DNA of 19,364 nt from Caldifarciminota bacterium (GCA_026986235.1 JALSOY010000020.1:1-19364), one strand, 5' to 3'; counted from the first letter of the stretch, positions 6,389 through 14,809 are shown. A program made the numbers and translations. The notes: generated by a model from the letters alone, not told the origin.

Positions 6389-9079
6389 TCAGATGTTTCT
6401 TTCTTCTTTAACATACATTTCGTAAAGGAACCTCGAGGGTTCCTGGTAGTATCTGAATCTCCTCTTAGGATAAGTAAGGTAGAGTGTCTCAGAAGCCCTC
6501 GTCAAAGCAACATAACAGAGTCTTCTTTCCTCTTCGAGACCTGACTTTTCTGCGACTGATCTGAACAGGGGAAAAACACCCTCAACGAGACCAACGAGAA
6601 AGACGACGGGAAATTCCAGTCCTTTTGACTGGTGGATAGTGATAATCTGAACTCCACCCACGGACCGGAATTCCTCGCCAAGATGTTGCATCATGGTTAC
6701 ATGATTTAAGAATTCCAAAACCTCACCCTTTCGGAAGGAGCCTGCGATACCGAGGAGTTCGTTGATGTTATCCCTCTCAACAAGTCTTGACGGTGTTTCC
6801 TTCTCCTCGAGATATTTCATGTATCCTGTGATGTCGTAAACTTCTTCAAGGAGCTCCTGGGGGGATCTTATTCTCAGCTGTTCAGGTGTAAAAGAATTCA
6901 AGTATTTCCAGAACTTTTCGAGGGTTTTAAGCTGTTCCTCAGGGAACTTTTTGGAAAAAGTGGGTTTACCGGTTTTTGAGAAGTACCTGACGGCTGTTCT
7001 TGCGTCTTTCGGATGCCATCTGAAGAACTTAATGAGCATGTGCTGGAGATCCGAGGCCGTGCCTTTACCGGATAAAAACTTTAGGAATCCAATTGAAGCC
7101 TTTATTTCTTCTCTTTCGTAAAAGCCTCCTATGCCGAGGACATTGAAGGGGATTTTTTTCTTACTGAAGACCTCTTCGAAGGGTCTTGAAAGTGAATTCA
7201 GGCGTACGAGGACGGCGATGTCGTCAAAACTTCTCCCTCTTTCTCTTTCTTCGAGGATTTTCTCGGCAACGAACTCAGCCTCATCTGTTTCGTCCTTTGC
7301 TGCGTAAAACTTTATGACATTTTCACCTGACTCCCTGATCGGTATAAGCAGTTTATCTATGCGATTGTCATTGTGAGAGATCAGAGTATTTGCGACGGAG
7401 ATGATCTCTTCAGGTGACCGGAAGTTCTGAGTCAATCGTACCTCCTTGTGGTCAGGATAAAACTTTCTGAATTCCATAAGATACCTGCTGGATGCTCCAC
7501 GGAATCCGTAGATAGACTGGTCATCATCACCTGTCACAAATAAGTTTTTATGCCTTGATGAGAGGATCTGGAGGAGTACAAACTGACCTCTGTTTATGTC
7601 CTGAAACTCATCGACGAGGATGTACCGGAATCTGAAGCTAAAGGTTTCTTTAATATCGTCGTACTGCCTGAGGAGTTTTACAGAGAGGAAGATAAGGTCG
7701 TCGAGGTCTATAAAACCATTGAAAAACAGGGTTTTCTGATACTTCTCGTAGGCTTCTGCCACCTCTCTTTTCCACTTATGTCTTGCGTGTTCAACGAGGT
7801 AGTCAGGGGGAACGAGATTCCCTTTGTATTTTGAGATCTCCCTCAGAATTGCCCGTGCCTTTTCCTTTGACCTTATCCCTGTTGCCCTTTCAAATAGTTC
7901 CTCCTGTGCGTCCCTGCTGATTAACTGGAACTCCGGTGGATATCCAAGTCTTTCGATACCGTAGGAAACGATTTTTCTGCCCAGATAATGGAGTGTACCT
8001 GTCCAGAGATTTCTGGTGTTTCCCTCGCCGATAAGTTTTTCCACCCGCTCCTTCATCTCTCCTGCCGCCTTGCCTGTGAAGGTTACAGCGAGGATATTTT
8101 CCGCAGGCACATGTTTTTCGTGGATCAGATACGCAATTCTGTGCACAAGGGTGGTGGTCTTACCGGTGCCGGCACCACCGAGGAGGAGAAAGTACCCATC
8201 GCCGTTTAAAACCGCCTCACGCTGTTCTTCCGTTAATCCTTCAAGAACCGGTGAGGACTTTTTTCTTACATGGACAGTTTTGACAGAGATTTCTCCGCCT
8301 GATTTTCTGATGTAATCCTGAAGTGCCTTTTTCATTTCAGACGAGGTCCTGTACCTTTCAGAAGGCACTTTTCTCAACGCCTTTTTAACGATTTCAAATA
8401 GATGGGGTGTCATGCGGGCAGGTTTTTTCAGTTTTCCTTTAAAAATCTGGTTTCTTAAATCCTCTATAGTTTCAGCATAAAAAGGTGGGTATCCTGCCAC
8501 AAGCTCGTAAAGTACGCATGCAACTGACCATAGGTCTGATTCCTTTCTGAACTTACCGCTCCACGCTTCAGGGGCCATGTATATGGGAGTCCCTGCCATT
8601 GAAAAGCTCAGACTGCTTGATAGAATAACGGCAAGGCCAAAATCGGTGAGTTTCACCTCGCCGTTTTTTGTTATCATGATATTCTCCGGTTTTATATCCC
8701 TGTGCAGAACACCTCTTGAGTGGGCAAAAGAGAGAGCTTCAAGGACATCGACCACGATGGATATGGCGCCTCTTTCATCAAGAGGAGCCTCGTTTTCGAT
8801 AACTTCTCGTAAAGACCTGCCATCCACATATTCCATGACGATGGCAAGTTTTCCATCAATCAGTTCAGCTGTGTAAAATCTCACAACATTGGGATGCTCA
8901 AGAGAAGCAAGTAGCTGAGCTTCCCTTTTTAGCATCTCAATGTCTCTTTCTCTGGTTCTTGAAACTTTTAGTGCGAACCTTTTTTCAGTGATGGTGTCAA
9001 AGACCAGAAAAACATCGGCAAACTGGCCCCCTCCAATCCACGATTCTACCCTGTATTTGCCGAGGTTCTTTTTTATCAT
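6389..9079 (-). CDS. Ser/Thr protein kinase fused to UvrD/PcrA-type superfamily 1 helicase
   Basis: An 896-residue two-part protein. Residues about 8-255 are a Hanks-type kinase with every key element: glycine loop IGGGQFADV (15-23), K38 in ALKVS, E53 in helix C, HRDIKPEN (126-133), DFG (146-148), a serine-rich activation loop, APE (169-171) and D182 in SDLWS. Residues about 281-896 are an SF1A helicase: Q-motif LTEEQREAV (282-290), Walker A GGAGTGKT (301-308), VTFTGKAAGEMKERV (332-346), DEFQ (490-493), GDDDQSIYGFRG (517-528), QNFRS (551-555), TIHQSKGLEFP (814-824) and RLCYVALTRA (853-862). The linker (256-280) is short and basic. No transmembrane segment or signal peptide is seen, unlike most PknB-type kinases. 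The protein ends soon after motif VI, so the C-terminal extension of UvrD/PcrA is missing. The ATG overlaps the upstream stop (ATGA), implying translational coupling. The frame is uninterrupted across the join, so a sequencing frameshift is unlikely to have created the fusion. The DNA or RNA substrate and the phosphorylation target are unknown. Confidence 0.93.
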   Translation of the reverse strand: MIKKNLGKYRVESWIGGGQFADVFLVFDTITEKRFALKVSRTRERDIEMLKREAQLLASLEHPNVVRFYTAELIDGKLAIVMEYVDGRSLREVIENEAPLDERGAISIVVDVLEALSFAHSRGVLHRDIKPENIMITKNGEVKLTDFGLAVILSSSLSFSMAGTPIYMAPEAWSGKFRKESDLWSVACVLYELVAGYPPFYAETIEDLRNQIFKGKLKKPARMTPHLFEIVKKALRKVPSERYRTSSEMKKALQDYIRKSGGEISVKTVHVRKKSSPVLEGLTEEQREAVLNGDGYFLLLGGAGTGKTTTLVHRIAYLIHEKHVPAENILAVTFTGKAAGEMKERVEKLIGEGNTRNLWTGTLHYLGRKIVSYGIERLGYPPEFQLISRDAQEELFERATGIRSKEKARAILREISKYKGNLVPPDYLVEHARHKWKREVAEAYEKYQKTLFFNGFIDLDDLIFLSVKLLRQYDDIKETFSFRFRYILVDEFQDINRGQFVLLQILSSRHKNLFVTGDDDQSIYGFRGASSRYLMEFRKFYPDHKEVRLTQNFRSPEEIISVANTLISHNDNRIDKLLIPIRESGENVIKFYAAKDETDEAEFVAEKILEERERGRSFDDIAVLVRLNSLSRPFEEVFSKKKIPFNVLGIGGFYEREEIKASIGFLKFLSGKGTASDLQHMLIKFFRWHPKDARTAVRYFSKTGKPTFSKKFPEEQLKTLEKFWKYLNSFTPEQLRIRSPQELLEEVYDITGYMKYLEEKETPSRLVERDNINELLGIAGSFRKGEVLEFLNHVTMMQHLGEEFRSVGGVQIITIHQSKGLEFPVVFLVGLVEGVFPLFRSVAEKSGLEEERRLCYVALTRASETLYLTYPKRRFRYYQEPSRFLYEMYVKEERNI

Positions 9080-11091
9080 TTCTTCTCAATGACAATCCAG
9101 GAATCACGCTGACGCGCCATACCTTCCACGATTCTTTTAAATCCGGGATAGAAAGACTTTCTGAAGATTCCCCCGTGCCTTCTGGTCTCGTCGCTATAAT
9201 GAATCTTACTGTCTGATTTATACAGAAGAGATTTGTACTCCATGAACTTCACCTTCCCTGAGAAGCCTTTGGGGATGTACCTCACCCTGTAACCTGCCGG
9301 TACATTTATAACGATATCCTTGATACTCCTGTAGTTCCTCTCAAAAAAGATGGGGTTAACTCTGACCGTAGCTCCCACTTTCTCTGCAGTGTAGTCTGAT
9401 AGGTCTGGCATCTTGAGAAGTATCAGGTTGTCAGCCACTATGGCATAACCCGGAATATGGTAGAAGAGCGTCAGCTTTGGTGGTATGGAAAGATCGTTTA
9501 GATCAGAGAGGTTGAACGAGTCAAGCACGATGCCGGGTGCCCAGTTGAGGTTCTGTTCCAGTATTTTCTCAAGCTCAACCTTTCTGAATCTCTTTAGGCT
9601 CCTTATCGCGGTTTCGTCTTTACCCCTGAACATCATGTTGTCTTCAACGATCAGGTCACCTCCAGGATTTATGGAAATGTTCATAAACTCTATCTGACCT
9701 TCGCGCTCTGAAGGTATGTATGGGATTTCTACCGTTGTGCCATCCAATTCCACACCTTTTGTACCCTGAAATTGAGGTCTTATGTAACCGAAGGGTATCC
9801 TGTCGTTCGCAGGGTCAAGATAAACCGTATCCACCCTGACGAGAAGACCCGTGAAGATACTCAAATTCCATGTATCTGGTAAGTACCAGGTGTTTTTGGA
9901 AACGGCAAGTACGAGGTCAGCCGGTAACCCCGCCTTTCTGTATAAAGCGTAGAGAAGATATGCCTTATCAACTTCACTTCCTGAGGACTTTTGAATGACC
10001 CTTTCGGGAGGTTGCGGAAAAATGCTGTAAGTTTCCCCGTCAACCGGGACCCGTTTGATGTCCCGGGATACGAATCTGTAAATGAAAAACAGGGTATCTT
10101 CTCGATTCTGGGCACGGGATAGCAGAGTATTTAAAATACTGTCCGCATTGAAATCCAGAAGTGAATAGATGTAGGACCTGTAGTAGTCCAGTTCACCGGT
10201 GGTTTTAAGTTCACATGTGAAAGATGGAAGTATGTAGTAAAGGGGAGGCATGTAGGGTTCTTCGATGTAACCGCCATAATTCTTCAGAGTATAAGTATTT
10301 TCTGTCTTTTCAACCACATCCCCATTTTTCTCCTCGACGGCCATGAGGTTTGCGCCATCATTGAGCTCGAGTATCTCAAGGTATGTGGGTTCTCTGTCTC
10401 CCAGGAGGATTTTCTTTAAGGGAGGATGACGGGGATCAAAGACTCCAGTGATTTTTATCTCGTAGTCGAGGACATTACCGGGTGATCCTTCTGGAATGGC
10501 GAATTTAACCTGACGGAGGTCATCGTAGTCGGGAAATTTTGAAAAGACAGAAGCGTCTTCAATGGCGTTGTCCATGATGGAGACGACCCTGCCGTCTTTC
10601 GTAACGGTCCTTGCAAAGACTATCTCTCCCTTTTCGAAGCTTTTACGATACTTAAAAACACGGTTTGCCGCCCTTTTTCCCCGCTCCTTTAATATCTTTA
10701 TGATCCGTCTCTCTGTATAACTGTAAGTACTATCAGGATTTAGCTGGAACTTTTTGATGACAAAAACATTCACATATCCAGCCCCGGGATAAATAGAATC
10801 TACAGGAACTTCAAGTGCTTTAAGAAGCAGGGTATCTTTTATATCGGATAGTTTTTCCCACATGTCACCGGGTCTTCTCTTTGAAGATTCTATACTGAGG
10901 ACCTGTGAACGAGGGATTGCTACCTCACCGTGAATGGTTGATACATAAACCGTGTCCTCACAGATGTTCAGCACAGATCCGTTTACTTCTTCACCATTTT
11001 TGAGATAAACGATGTCTCTCGTGAGATTTTTCGGAATTTTCCCCATTCCCCAGAGTGAGAATACTGTTAAAAGTGAGAGAAGATATTTCAT
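9076..11091 (-). CDS. Secreted DUF3857/transglutaminase-fold protein, active site lost
   Basis: A 671-residue exported protein with the same plan as its upstream neighbour, probably an old tandem duplicate. A signal peptide covers about 1-17. A small beta module follows (about 24-70, NGEEVNGSV to AIPRSQVLSIE), then a DUF3857 region (about 110-290), a transglutaminase-like region (about 330-460) and a beta-rich C-terminal region (about 470-671). The catalytic cysteine of the family, GDCTDK in the neighbour, corresponds here to GSEVDK (371-376), with glutamate E373 in place of cysteine. The catalytic histidine is also missing (IFTGLLVRVD at 412-421), while the aspartate position survives in YLDPAND (424-430). 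It is therefore not expected to be an active thiol enzyme; a binding or structural role is more likely. The ATG at 11091 has GGAGG 8 bases upstream. A TTG at 11109 is rejected. One base separates it from the upstream stop. Confidence 0.8.
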   Translation of the reverse strand: MKYLLSLLTVFSLWGMGKIPKNLTRDIVYLKNGEEVNGSVLNICEDTVYVSTIHGEVAIPRSQVLSIESSKRRPGDMWEKLSDIKDTLLLKALEVPVDSIYPGAGYVNVFVIKKFQLNPDSTYSYTERRIIKILKERGKRAANRVFKYRKSFEKGEIVFARTVTKDGRVVSIMDNAIEDASVFSKFPDYDDLRQVKFAIPEGSPGNVLDYEIKITGVFDPRHPPLKKILLGDREPTYLEILELNDGANLMAVEEKNGDVVEKTENTYTLKNYGGYIEEPYMPPLYYILPSFTCELKTTGELDYYRSYIYSLLDFNADSILNTLLSRAQNREDTLFFIYRFVSRDIKRVPVDGETYSIFPQPPERVIQKSSGSEVDKAYLLYALYRKAGLPADLVLAVSKNTWYLPDTWNLSIFTGLLVRVDTVYLDPANDRIPFGYIRPQFQGTKGVELDGTTVEIPYIPSEREGQIEFMNISINPGGDLIVEDNMMFRGKDETAIRSLKRFRKVELEKILEQNLNWAPGIVLDSFNLSDLNDLSIPPKLTLFYHIPGYAIVADNLILLKMPDLSDYTAEKVGATVRVNPIFFERNYRSIKDIVINVPAGYRVRYIPKGFSGKVKFMEYKSLLYKSDSKIHYSDETRRHGGIFRKSFYPGFKRIVEGMARQRDSWIVIEKK

Positions 11092-11092
11092 G

Positions 11093-13150
11093 TTACCTGC
11101 CTCCTTCAAAAATTACAGGTTTTCTCATGTGATTCAAGAGGGTGAGGATGTCTTTTTTGTAAACATCGTAATCTTCAAAGGGTATTATCCTGTCCCATCT
11201 CCTGAATGAATCGTGGTATTCAATTTGGCCTGTATCAGCTTTTTTATAATAGGCGATGTATGAAAAGTGGGGGTCGTTGATTGCGATGGAATCCGGCAGG
11301 TATTTCAGCTTCAGTCCTTCAAATTCGATGTAAAAGTCGTGTGAAACCCTGTAGGATGTACGATAGACGATGTCGTAGTGTCTCTTTTTTACAGATATTT
11401 CCGGGAATCTGTATCTATTTTTCAGGTCAGGGAGCTCAAGCAGGTAGAGATCACCGATGTTTTTGAGGTAACCGGGTATTTCGAAAACGATTTTCAGGTA
11501 GAATTGTTTTGACAGGTCGTACAGGGGACCAAGTTCGTAAGAGATCAGCTTTGAGCCCGGTGCGGTCATCTGGATCATCTCCTCCATCCTGTTTTCCCTC
11601 TCATCTTCTTTAACGAACTGCCAGTACCACCGGACACCGGCCTCAAAGTCCCCCGTGTATTCCCCCAGAAATTCCACCCTCGTTGTGCCATCTGGTTTTA
11701 TTTTCAGTCTGTATGTGTACTTTCGCCAGTTGTCCTCCGGAGGTGGTACTTTTATGAAAGAGATTTTCTTTAGTTGTGCGTTCAGTGCCCATACTCCGTG
11801 GTCAGCAGACCAGAAGTATGGATACCGGCTCGTTGAACCAGTTGCATCGAGATAGAAGTCCCTGCCGTCACGGGTCACGATCTCGGTTATGGCATGGTTT
11901 CCCTGAAAAGATGGGATATCAACGAGAAATGTCCCGGCGTCGTTGGTCTCAATGTAAACAGGGTATCCCATAACTCCAACTGCTCTTAACAGTGTGGAAA
12001 ACAGGATGGACTTGTCCGTGCAATCGCCATACCCCTTTTTCAGGGTTTCCGATGCTGGATGACCTGAAACGCCTGAGGAAGCTCCACCTTTGATGGAGAT
12101 GTATCTGATGTTCTGTTGCACCCAGTAATAGATTCTGGCGATGGAATCGTCCAGTCCTGAGGCTCCACGGACTATGCTGTCGGCAAGTGCCTTTATTTCA
12201 GGTGTGATCACCATCCTTTTTTTCTGGAAGTTTGCATACCAGTTGTAAAGATAGTCCCAGGATCTCTGGTTTGTTATTGCCACCATGGGAATCACATCTG
12301 ATAGAGGGGGCATGGAGGGCTCGTCAACAACCGGATCCACTGTATCCATGGAAAATGTGTAGAGCCTGTACGGACCGAGAATTTTTTCACTGTATTTAAC
12401 TCTACCGGAATCAGTGTTCCTGATCAAATATTTGAAAAATTCCTTCTCCGGTAATTTGAATGTTACCTCGGAGTGCAGTACGGGTTTCTTTCCTCCGAAG
12501 AACCACCTTTCAGAGAATACCTTTTTGTCCCACGGATTGAATATGTGGTATTCGTAAACATATTCAACTATGTCACCGACTTCTGCTCCGGGGATTGTAA
12601 AACTCATTACTTTACTCTTGCCGAAGAATTCAAGACCTGATTTTGGTTTGGTTATCTTAACATCCTCCGGATTGAGATATATGACCCTTCCGTCAGGCTT
12701 TATGCACCTTGCTGCGAGAAGGCGCGCCCTGAGCATGTCTTCGTAGATGTAAATCCTGACATTTGCCCAGTCTCTTGCGTCGTCTTTCAGTATCAGTCCC
12801 TGGAAGTGATAACGGTTGTACTGAGTTGAGTCGGGCTCCATGGAATAGAAACCCTGGTCAAGGAGTACAATTCCGCTCGCATCAGGGTAGAGTTTGCGCG
12901 CAGCTTTTGCCTTTTCAATAACCTTTTCAGGATCCTCAAGCCTGTACTTTACCGGAAGATATGCCTTCTTTCCACCTTCAAATACGATTTTTTTCACATC
13001 CAGACGGCTTACCACCGTGTCGTCCAGAATGTAGGCTCCGTTCTTCAGTTGGATTTTTTGGGTTTTTATGACCCTACCGTCGAAGAGTTCAACCCGGTGT
13101 GCATAAATTGTGGTAAATAAGAGTACGGTTGCGACTATGTACCTTTTCAT
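11093..13150 (-). CDS. Secreted DUF3857 plus transglutaminase-like protein, catalytic triad intact
   Basis: A 685-residue exported protein, first in the operon that continues through gltX. An N-terminal signal peptide (about 1-17, ending TTIYA) is followed by a short beta module (about 18-60), a DUF3857 region (about 110-290), and a transglutaminase-like cysteine-protease-fold domain with C377 in GYGDCTDKS, H419 in GNHAITEI and D435 in YLDATGS. The C-terminal part (about 475-640) is beta-rich. The intact triad suggests a thiol peptidase, transamidase or similar activity in the periplasm or at the cell surface. No substrate has been established for this architecture that I could apply here. 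The ATG at 13150 is preceded by CGGAGG about 11 bases upstream. A TATAAT (minus strand, 13185-13180) could serve as the -10 of the operon promoter. Confidence 0.82.
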   Translation of the reverse strand: MKRYIVATVLLFTTIYAHRVELFDGRVIKTQKIQLKNGAYILDDTVVSRLDVKKIVFEGGKKAYLPVKYRLEDPEKVIEKAKAARKLYPDASGIVLLDQGFYSMEPDSTQYNRYHFQGLILKDDARDWANVRIYIYEDMLRARLLAARCIKPDGRVIYLNPEDVKITKPKSGLEFFGKSKVMSFTIPGAEVGDIVEYVYEYHIFNPWDKKVFSERWFFGGKKPVLHSEVTFKLPEKEFFKYLIRNTDSGRVKYSEKILGPYRLYTFSMDTVDPVVDEPSMPPLSDVIPMVAITNQRSWDYLYNWYANFQKKRMVITPEIKALADSIVRGASGLDDSIARIYYWVQQNIRYISIKGGASSGVSGHPASETLKKGYGDCTDKSILFSTLLRAVGVMGYPVYIETNDAGTFLVDIPSFQGNHAITEIVTRDGRDFYLDATGSTSRYPYFWSADHGVWALNAQLKKISFIKVPPPEDNWRKYTYRLKIKPDGTTRVEFLGEYTGDFEAGVRWYWQFVKEDERENRMEEMIQMTAPGSKLISYELGPLYDLSKQFYLKIVFEIPGYLKNIGDLYLLELPDLKNRYRFPEISVKKRHYDIVYRTSYRVSHDFYIEFEGLKLKYLPDSIAINDPHFSYIAYYKKADTGQIEYHDSFRRWDRIIPFEDYDVYKKDILTLLNHMRKPVIFEGGR

Positions 13151-13179
13151 TCCTGATTAACCTCCGGGGATTTTTGAAA

Positions 13180-13185
13180 ATTATA
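13180..13185 (-). promoter_or_regulatory. Probable -10 element of the DUF3857-kinase-gltX operon
   Basis: TATAAT on the minus strand at 13185-13180, in the 64-base gap between the Rrf2 gene and the DUF3857 gene. A start near 13173 would give a leader of about 23 bases carrying the GGAGG site. The -35 position reads CAGAAA, a poor match, so the promoter may be weak, activator dependent, or supplemented by read-through from the Rrf2 gene. Confidence 0.4.
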
Positions 13186-13214
13186 AATCGGTGAACAAAA
13201 ATTTTCTGCCAGCT

Positions 13215-13649
13215 CTACCTTTTAAATGCCTCCTGGAGTTTTCTCTTCTGTATTTCAATGAGATCTTTCAGGGTATAACCTCTGAGGAATTCTCTTATGT
13301 TGTTTGCGAGCTCTTTCCATACATCGTGGGGGGCGCAAACGGGGACTTTGTCACATGTCGTTTCGTCCTCCACACATTCCACGAGGCTTATCCTGCCTTC
13401 AACAGCCTCAACGATTTCAAGCAGTGTTATGTCCTCTGGTTTTTTCGCCAGCATGAATCCACCGCCTCTACCTTTGGAACTGTCGAGAATTCCCGCCCTC
13501 TTGAGCTGGAGGAAGAGGTTTTCAAGGTATCTCTCCGAAAGCCCTTCACGCTCGGCTATCTCTCTGATAAATATGGGTCTCCCATCAAGGTTCATCGCGA
13601 GGTCAAGTATTGCCCTTACCGCGTATCGGGATCTCGTTAACAGCCTCAT
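13215..13649 (-). CDS. Rrf2-family transcriptional regulator with three-cysteine cluster motif
   Basis: A 144-residue winged-helix DNA-binding protein of the Rrf2 family (IscR, NsrR, CymR relatives). The N-terminal helix-turn-helix is clear (YAVRAILDLA at 9-18, IREIAEREGLSERYLENLF at 28-46), followed by the wing GRGGGFMLAKKPEDITL (60-76). C92, C99 and C105 are spaced C-x6-C-x5-C, close to the cluster-ligating cysteines of IscR (C-x5-C-x5-C), so binding of an Fe-S cluster and sensing of cluster supply, redox state or NO are plausible. Its start overlaps the aminotransferase stop (ATGA), with GAGGAG just upstream, so the two are co-translated. Regulators of this family often control their own operon, but I see no clear palindromic operator near 14810-14857. 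The family is well supported; the ligand and the target genes are not. Confidence 0.92.
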   Translation of the reverse strand: MRLLTRSRYAVRAILDLAMNLDGRPIFIREIAEREGLSERYLENLFLQLKRAGILDSSKGRGGGFMLAKKPEDITLLEIVEAVEGRISLVECVEDETTCDKVPVCAPHDVWKELANNIREFLRGYTLKDLIEIQKRKLQEAFKR

Positions 13650-14809
13650 TTTCTCTCCTCAAGAAATTTTTTTATTCTCTCCAGTGCCTCCTCTATGTTT
13701 TCGAGTGAGTTGGCATAGGAGAATCTTATATAATGATTTGTTCTGTTCGACCCAAAGTCAACACCCGGTGTGACGGCAACTCCGGCCCTGTCGAGTATCT
13801 CGTGTGCGAATTTAAAGGAATCACCGGAAAACTTCGAAATATTTGCAAAGACATAGAAGGCTCCTGCGGGCGTGGATCTTATGCCAAATCCAAGTTTTCT
13901 TAAACCTTCTACCATAACTTTTCTTCTTCTGTCATATTCCCTCTTCATGTTTTCAACATAGCTCCAGCCCTCGTTGAAGGCGTAAAGAGCCGCATACTGT
14001 GCAACAGAATTGGGGCATATAAAAAGGTTCTGAGCGAGTTTATGAACTGTTTTAATAAGTCTTTCGGGCACGATCATCCATCCGAGTCTCCAGCCTGTCA
14101 TGGCAAAGAGCTTTGAGAAACCGTTTATCACGATTACATCGTCTGAAAACTCAAGGGCTGAGTGCTCTCTTCCTTCGTACACAAGTCCGTGATAGATCTC
14201 GTCCGAAATGAAGAACGGTGTAAGCCCGATAGCTCTCCTTATGGTGTCCGGTCCTGTTAAGGTTCCTGTGGGATTGGCAGGGGAGGCGATGAGCAGGGCT
14301 TTTGTCCTGTCACTCTTCCTTCTCTCCACTTCTTCAATTGAGATTTCGAAGTTTTCTTCTTCGTAAACCGGGACAAATACGGGCCTTGCATCAAATGCCC
14401 TTGCAAAATTGGGATAGCAGGGGTAGCCGGGATCCGTGAAGATGATCTCGTCACCAATGTCCATAATGGCCGCCATGATCAGGATAAAAGCCCCGGATGT
14501 CCCGTTTGTTATGAAAATTCTCTCAGGTGAAATGTCTATTCCATAATAGAAGTTGTAAAATTCAGCGATCTTTTCTCGTAGTTCCGGAATACCGGGACTC
14601 GGTGTGTAATGGGTTTTGCCCTCTTTTATGGCTTTTATCCCTGCCTCCTTTATAGGCTCCGGAGTGTCGAAGTCAGGTTCCCCGATCTCAAGGTGAATGA
14701 TACTCCTGCCTTCCCTTTCAAGTCTGTGAGCCTTTTCCAGTATTTCCATCACTATAAAGGATGTTATGTCTCTGTTCCTCGAAGCTATCAGGCTATTTTG
14801 AAAATCCAT
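13646..14809 (-). CDS. PLP-dependent class I/II aminotransferase (aspartate aminotransferase superfamily)
   Basis: Cytoplasmic fold-type I aminotransferase of 387 residues, transferring an amino group between an amino acid and a 2-oxoacid. Landmarks: EIGEPDF (41-47), YTPSPGIPELR (68-78), the PLP-contacting NPTG (179-182), D203 and Y206 in ISDEIYHG, the Schiff-base lysine K233 in NGFSKLFAMTGWRLGW, and the carboxylate-binding arginine R362 in YIRFSYA. The pattern fits the broad AspC/AlaA/PatA group; the substrate cannot be fixed by eye. The ATG at 14809 has AGGGAG 7 bases upstream and is preferred to a TTG at 14842, which would run into the divergent gene's ribosome site. It is co-translated with the Rrf2 regulator and lies head to head with the Tricorn-like gene. 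The regulator next door does not make it a cysteine desulfurase: its motifs differ from NifS/IscS. Confidence 0.92.
   Translation of the reverse strand: MDFQNSLIASRNRDITSFIVMEILEKAHRLEREGRSIIHLEIGEPDFDTPEPIKEAGIKAIKEGKTHYTPSPGIPELREKIAEFYNFYYGIDISPERIFITNGTSGAFILIMAAIMDIGDEIIFTDPGYPCYPNFARAFDARPVFVPVYEEENFEISIEEVERRKSDRTKALLIASPANPTGTLTGPDTIRRAIGLTPFFISDEIYHGLVYEGREHSALEFSDDVIVINGFSKLFAMTGWRLGWMIVPERLIKTVHKLAQNLFICPNSVAQYAALYAFNEGWSYVENMKREYDRRRKVMVEGLRKLGFGIRSTPAGAFYVFANISKFSGDSFKFAHEILDRAGVAVTPGVDFGSNRTNHYIRFSYANSLENIEEALERIKKFLEERK

Noticed and set aside
6389..9079. The kinase-helicase join as an artefact of a missing stop or frameshift
   Set aside because: One frame runs through both parts with a short basic linker, and there is no ribosome site with a start codon near residue 281 suggesting a former separate helicase gene.
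11092..11109. TTG start for the second DUF3857 protein
   Set aside because: It would place the GGAGG ribosome site inside the coding sequence; the ATG at 11091 starts a clean signal peptide.
13646..14809. Aminotransferase as a cysteine desulfurase because of the Rrf2 neighbour
   Set aside because: Its lysine context (NGFSKLFAMTGWRLGW) and NPTG motif are of the class I/II aminotransferase type, not the class V NifS/IscS type.
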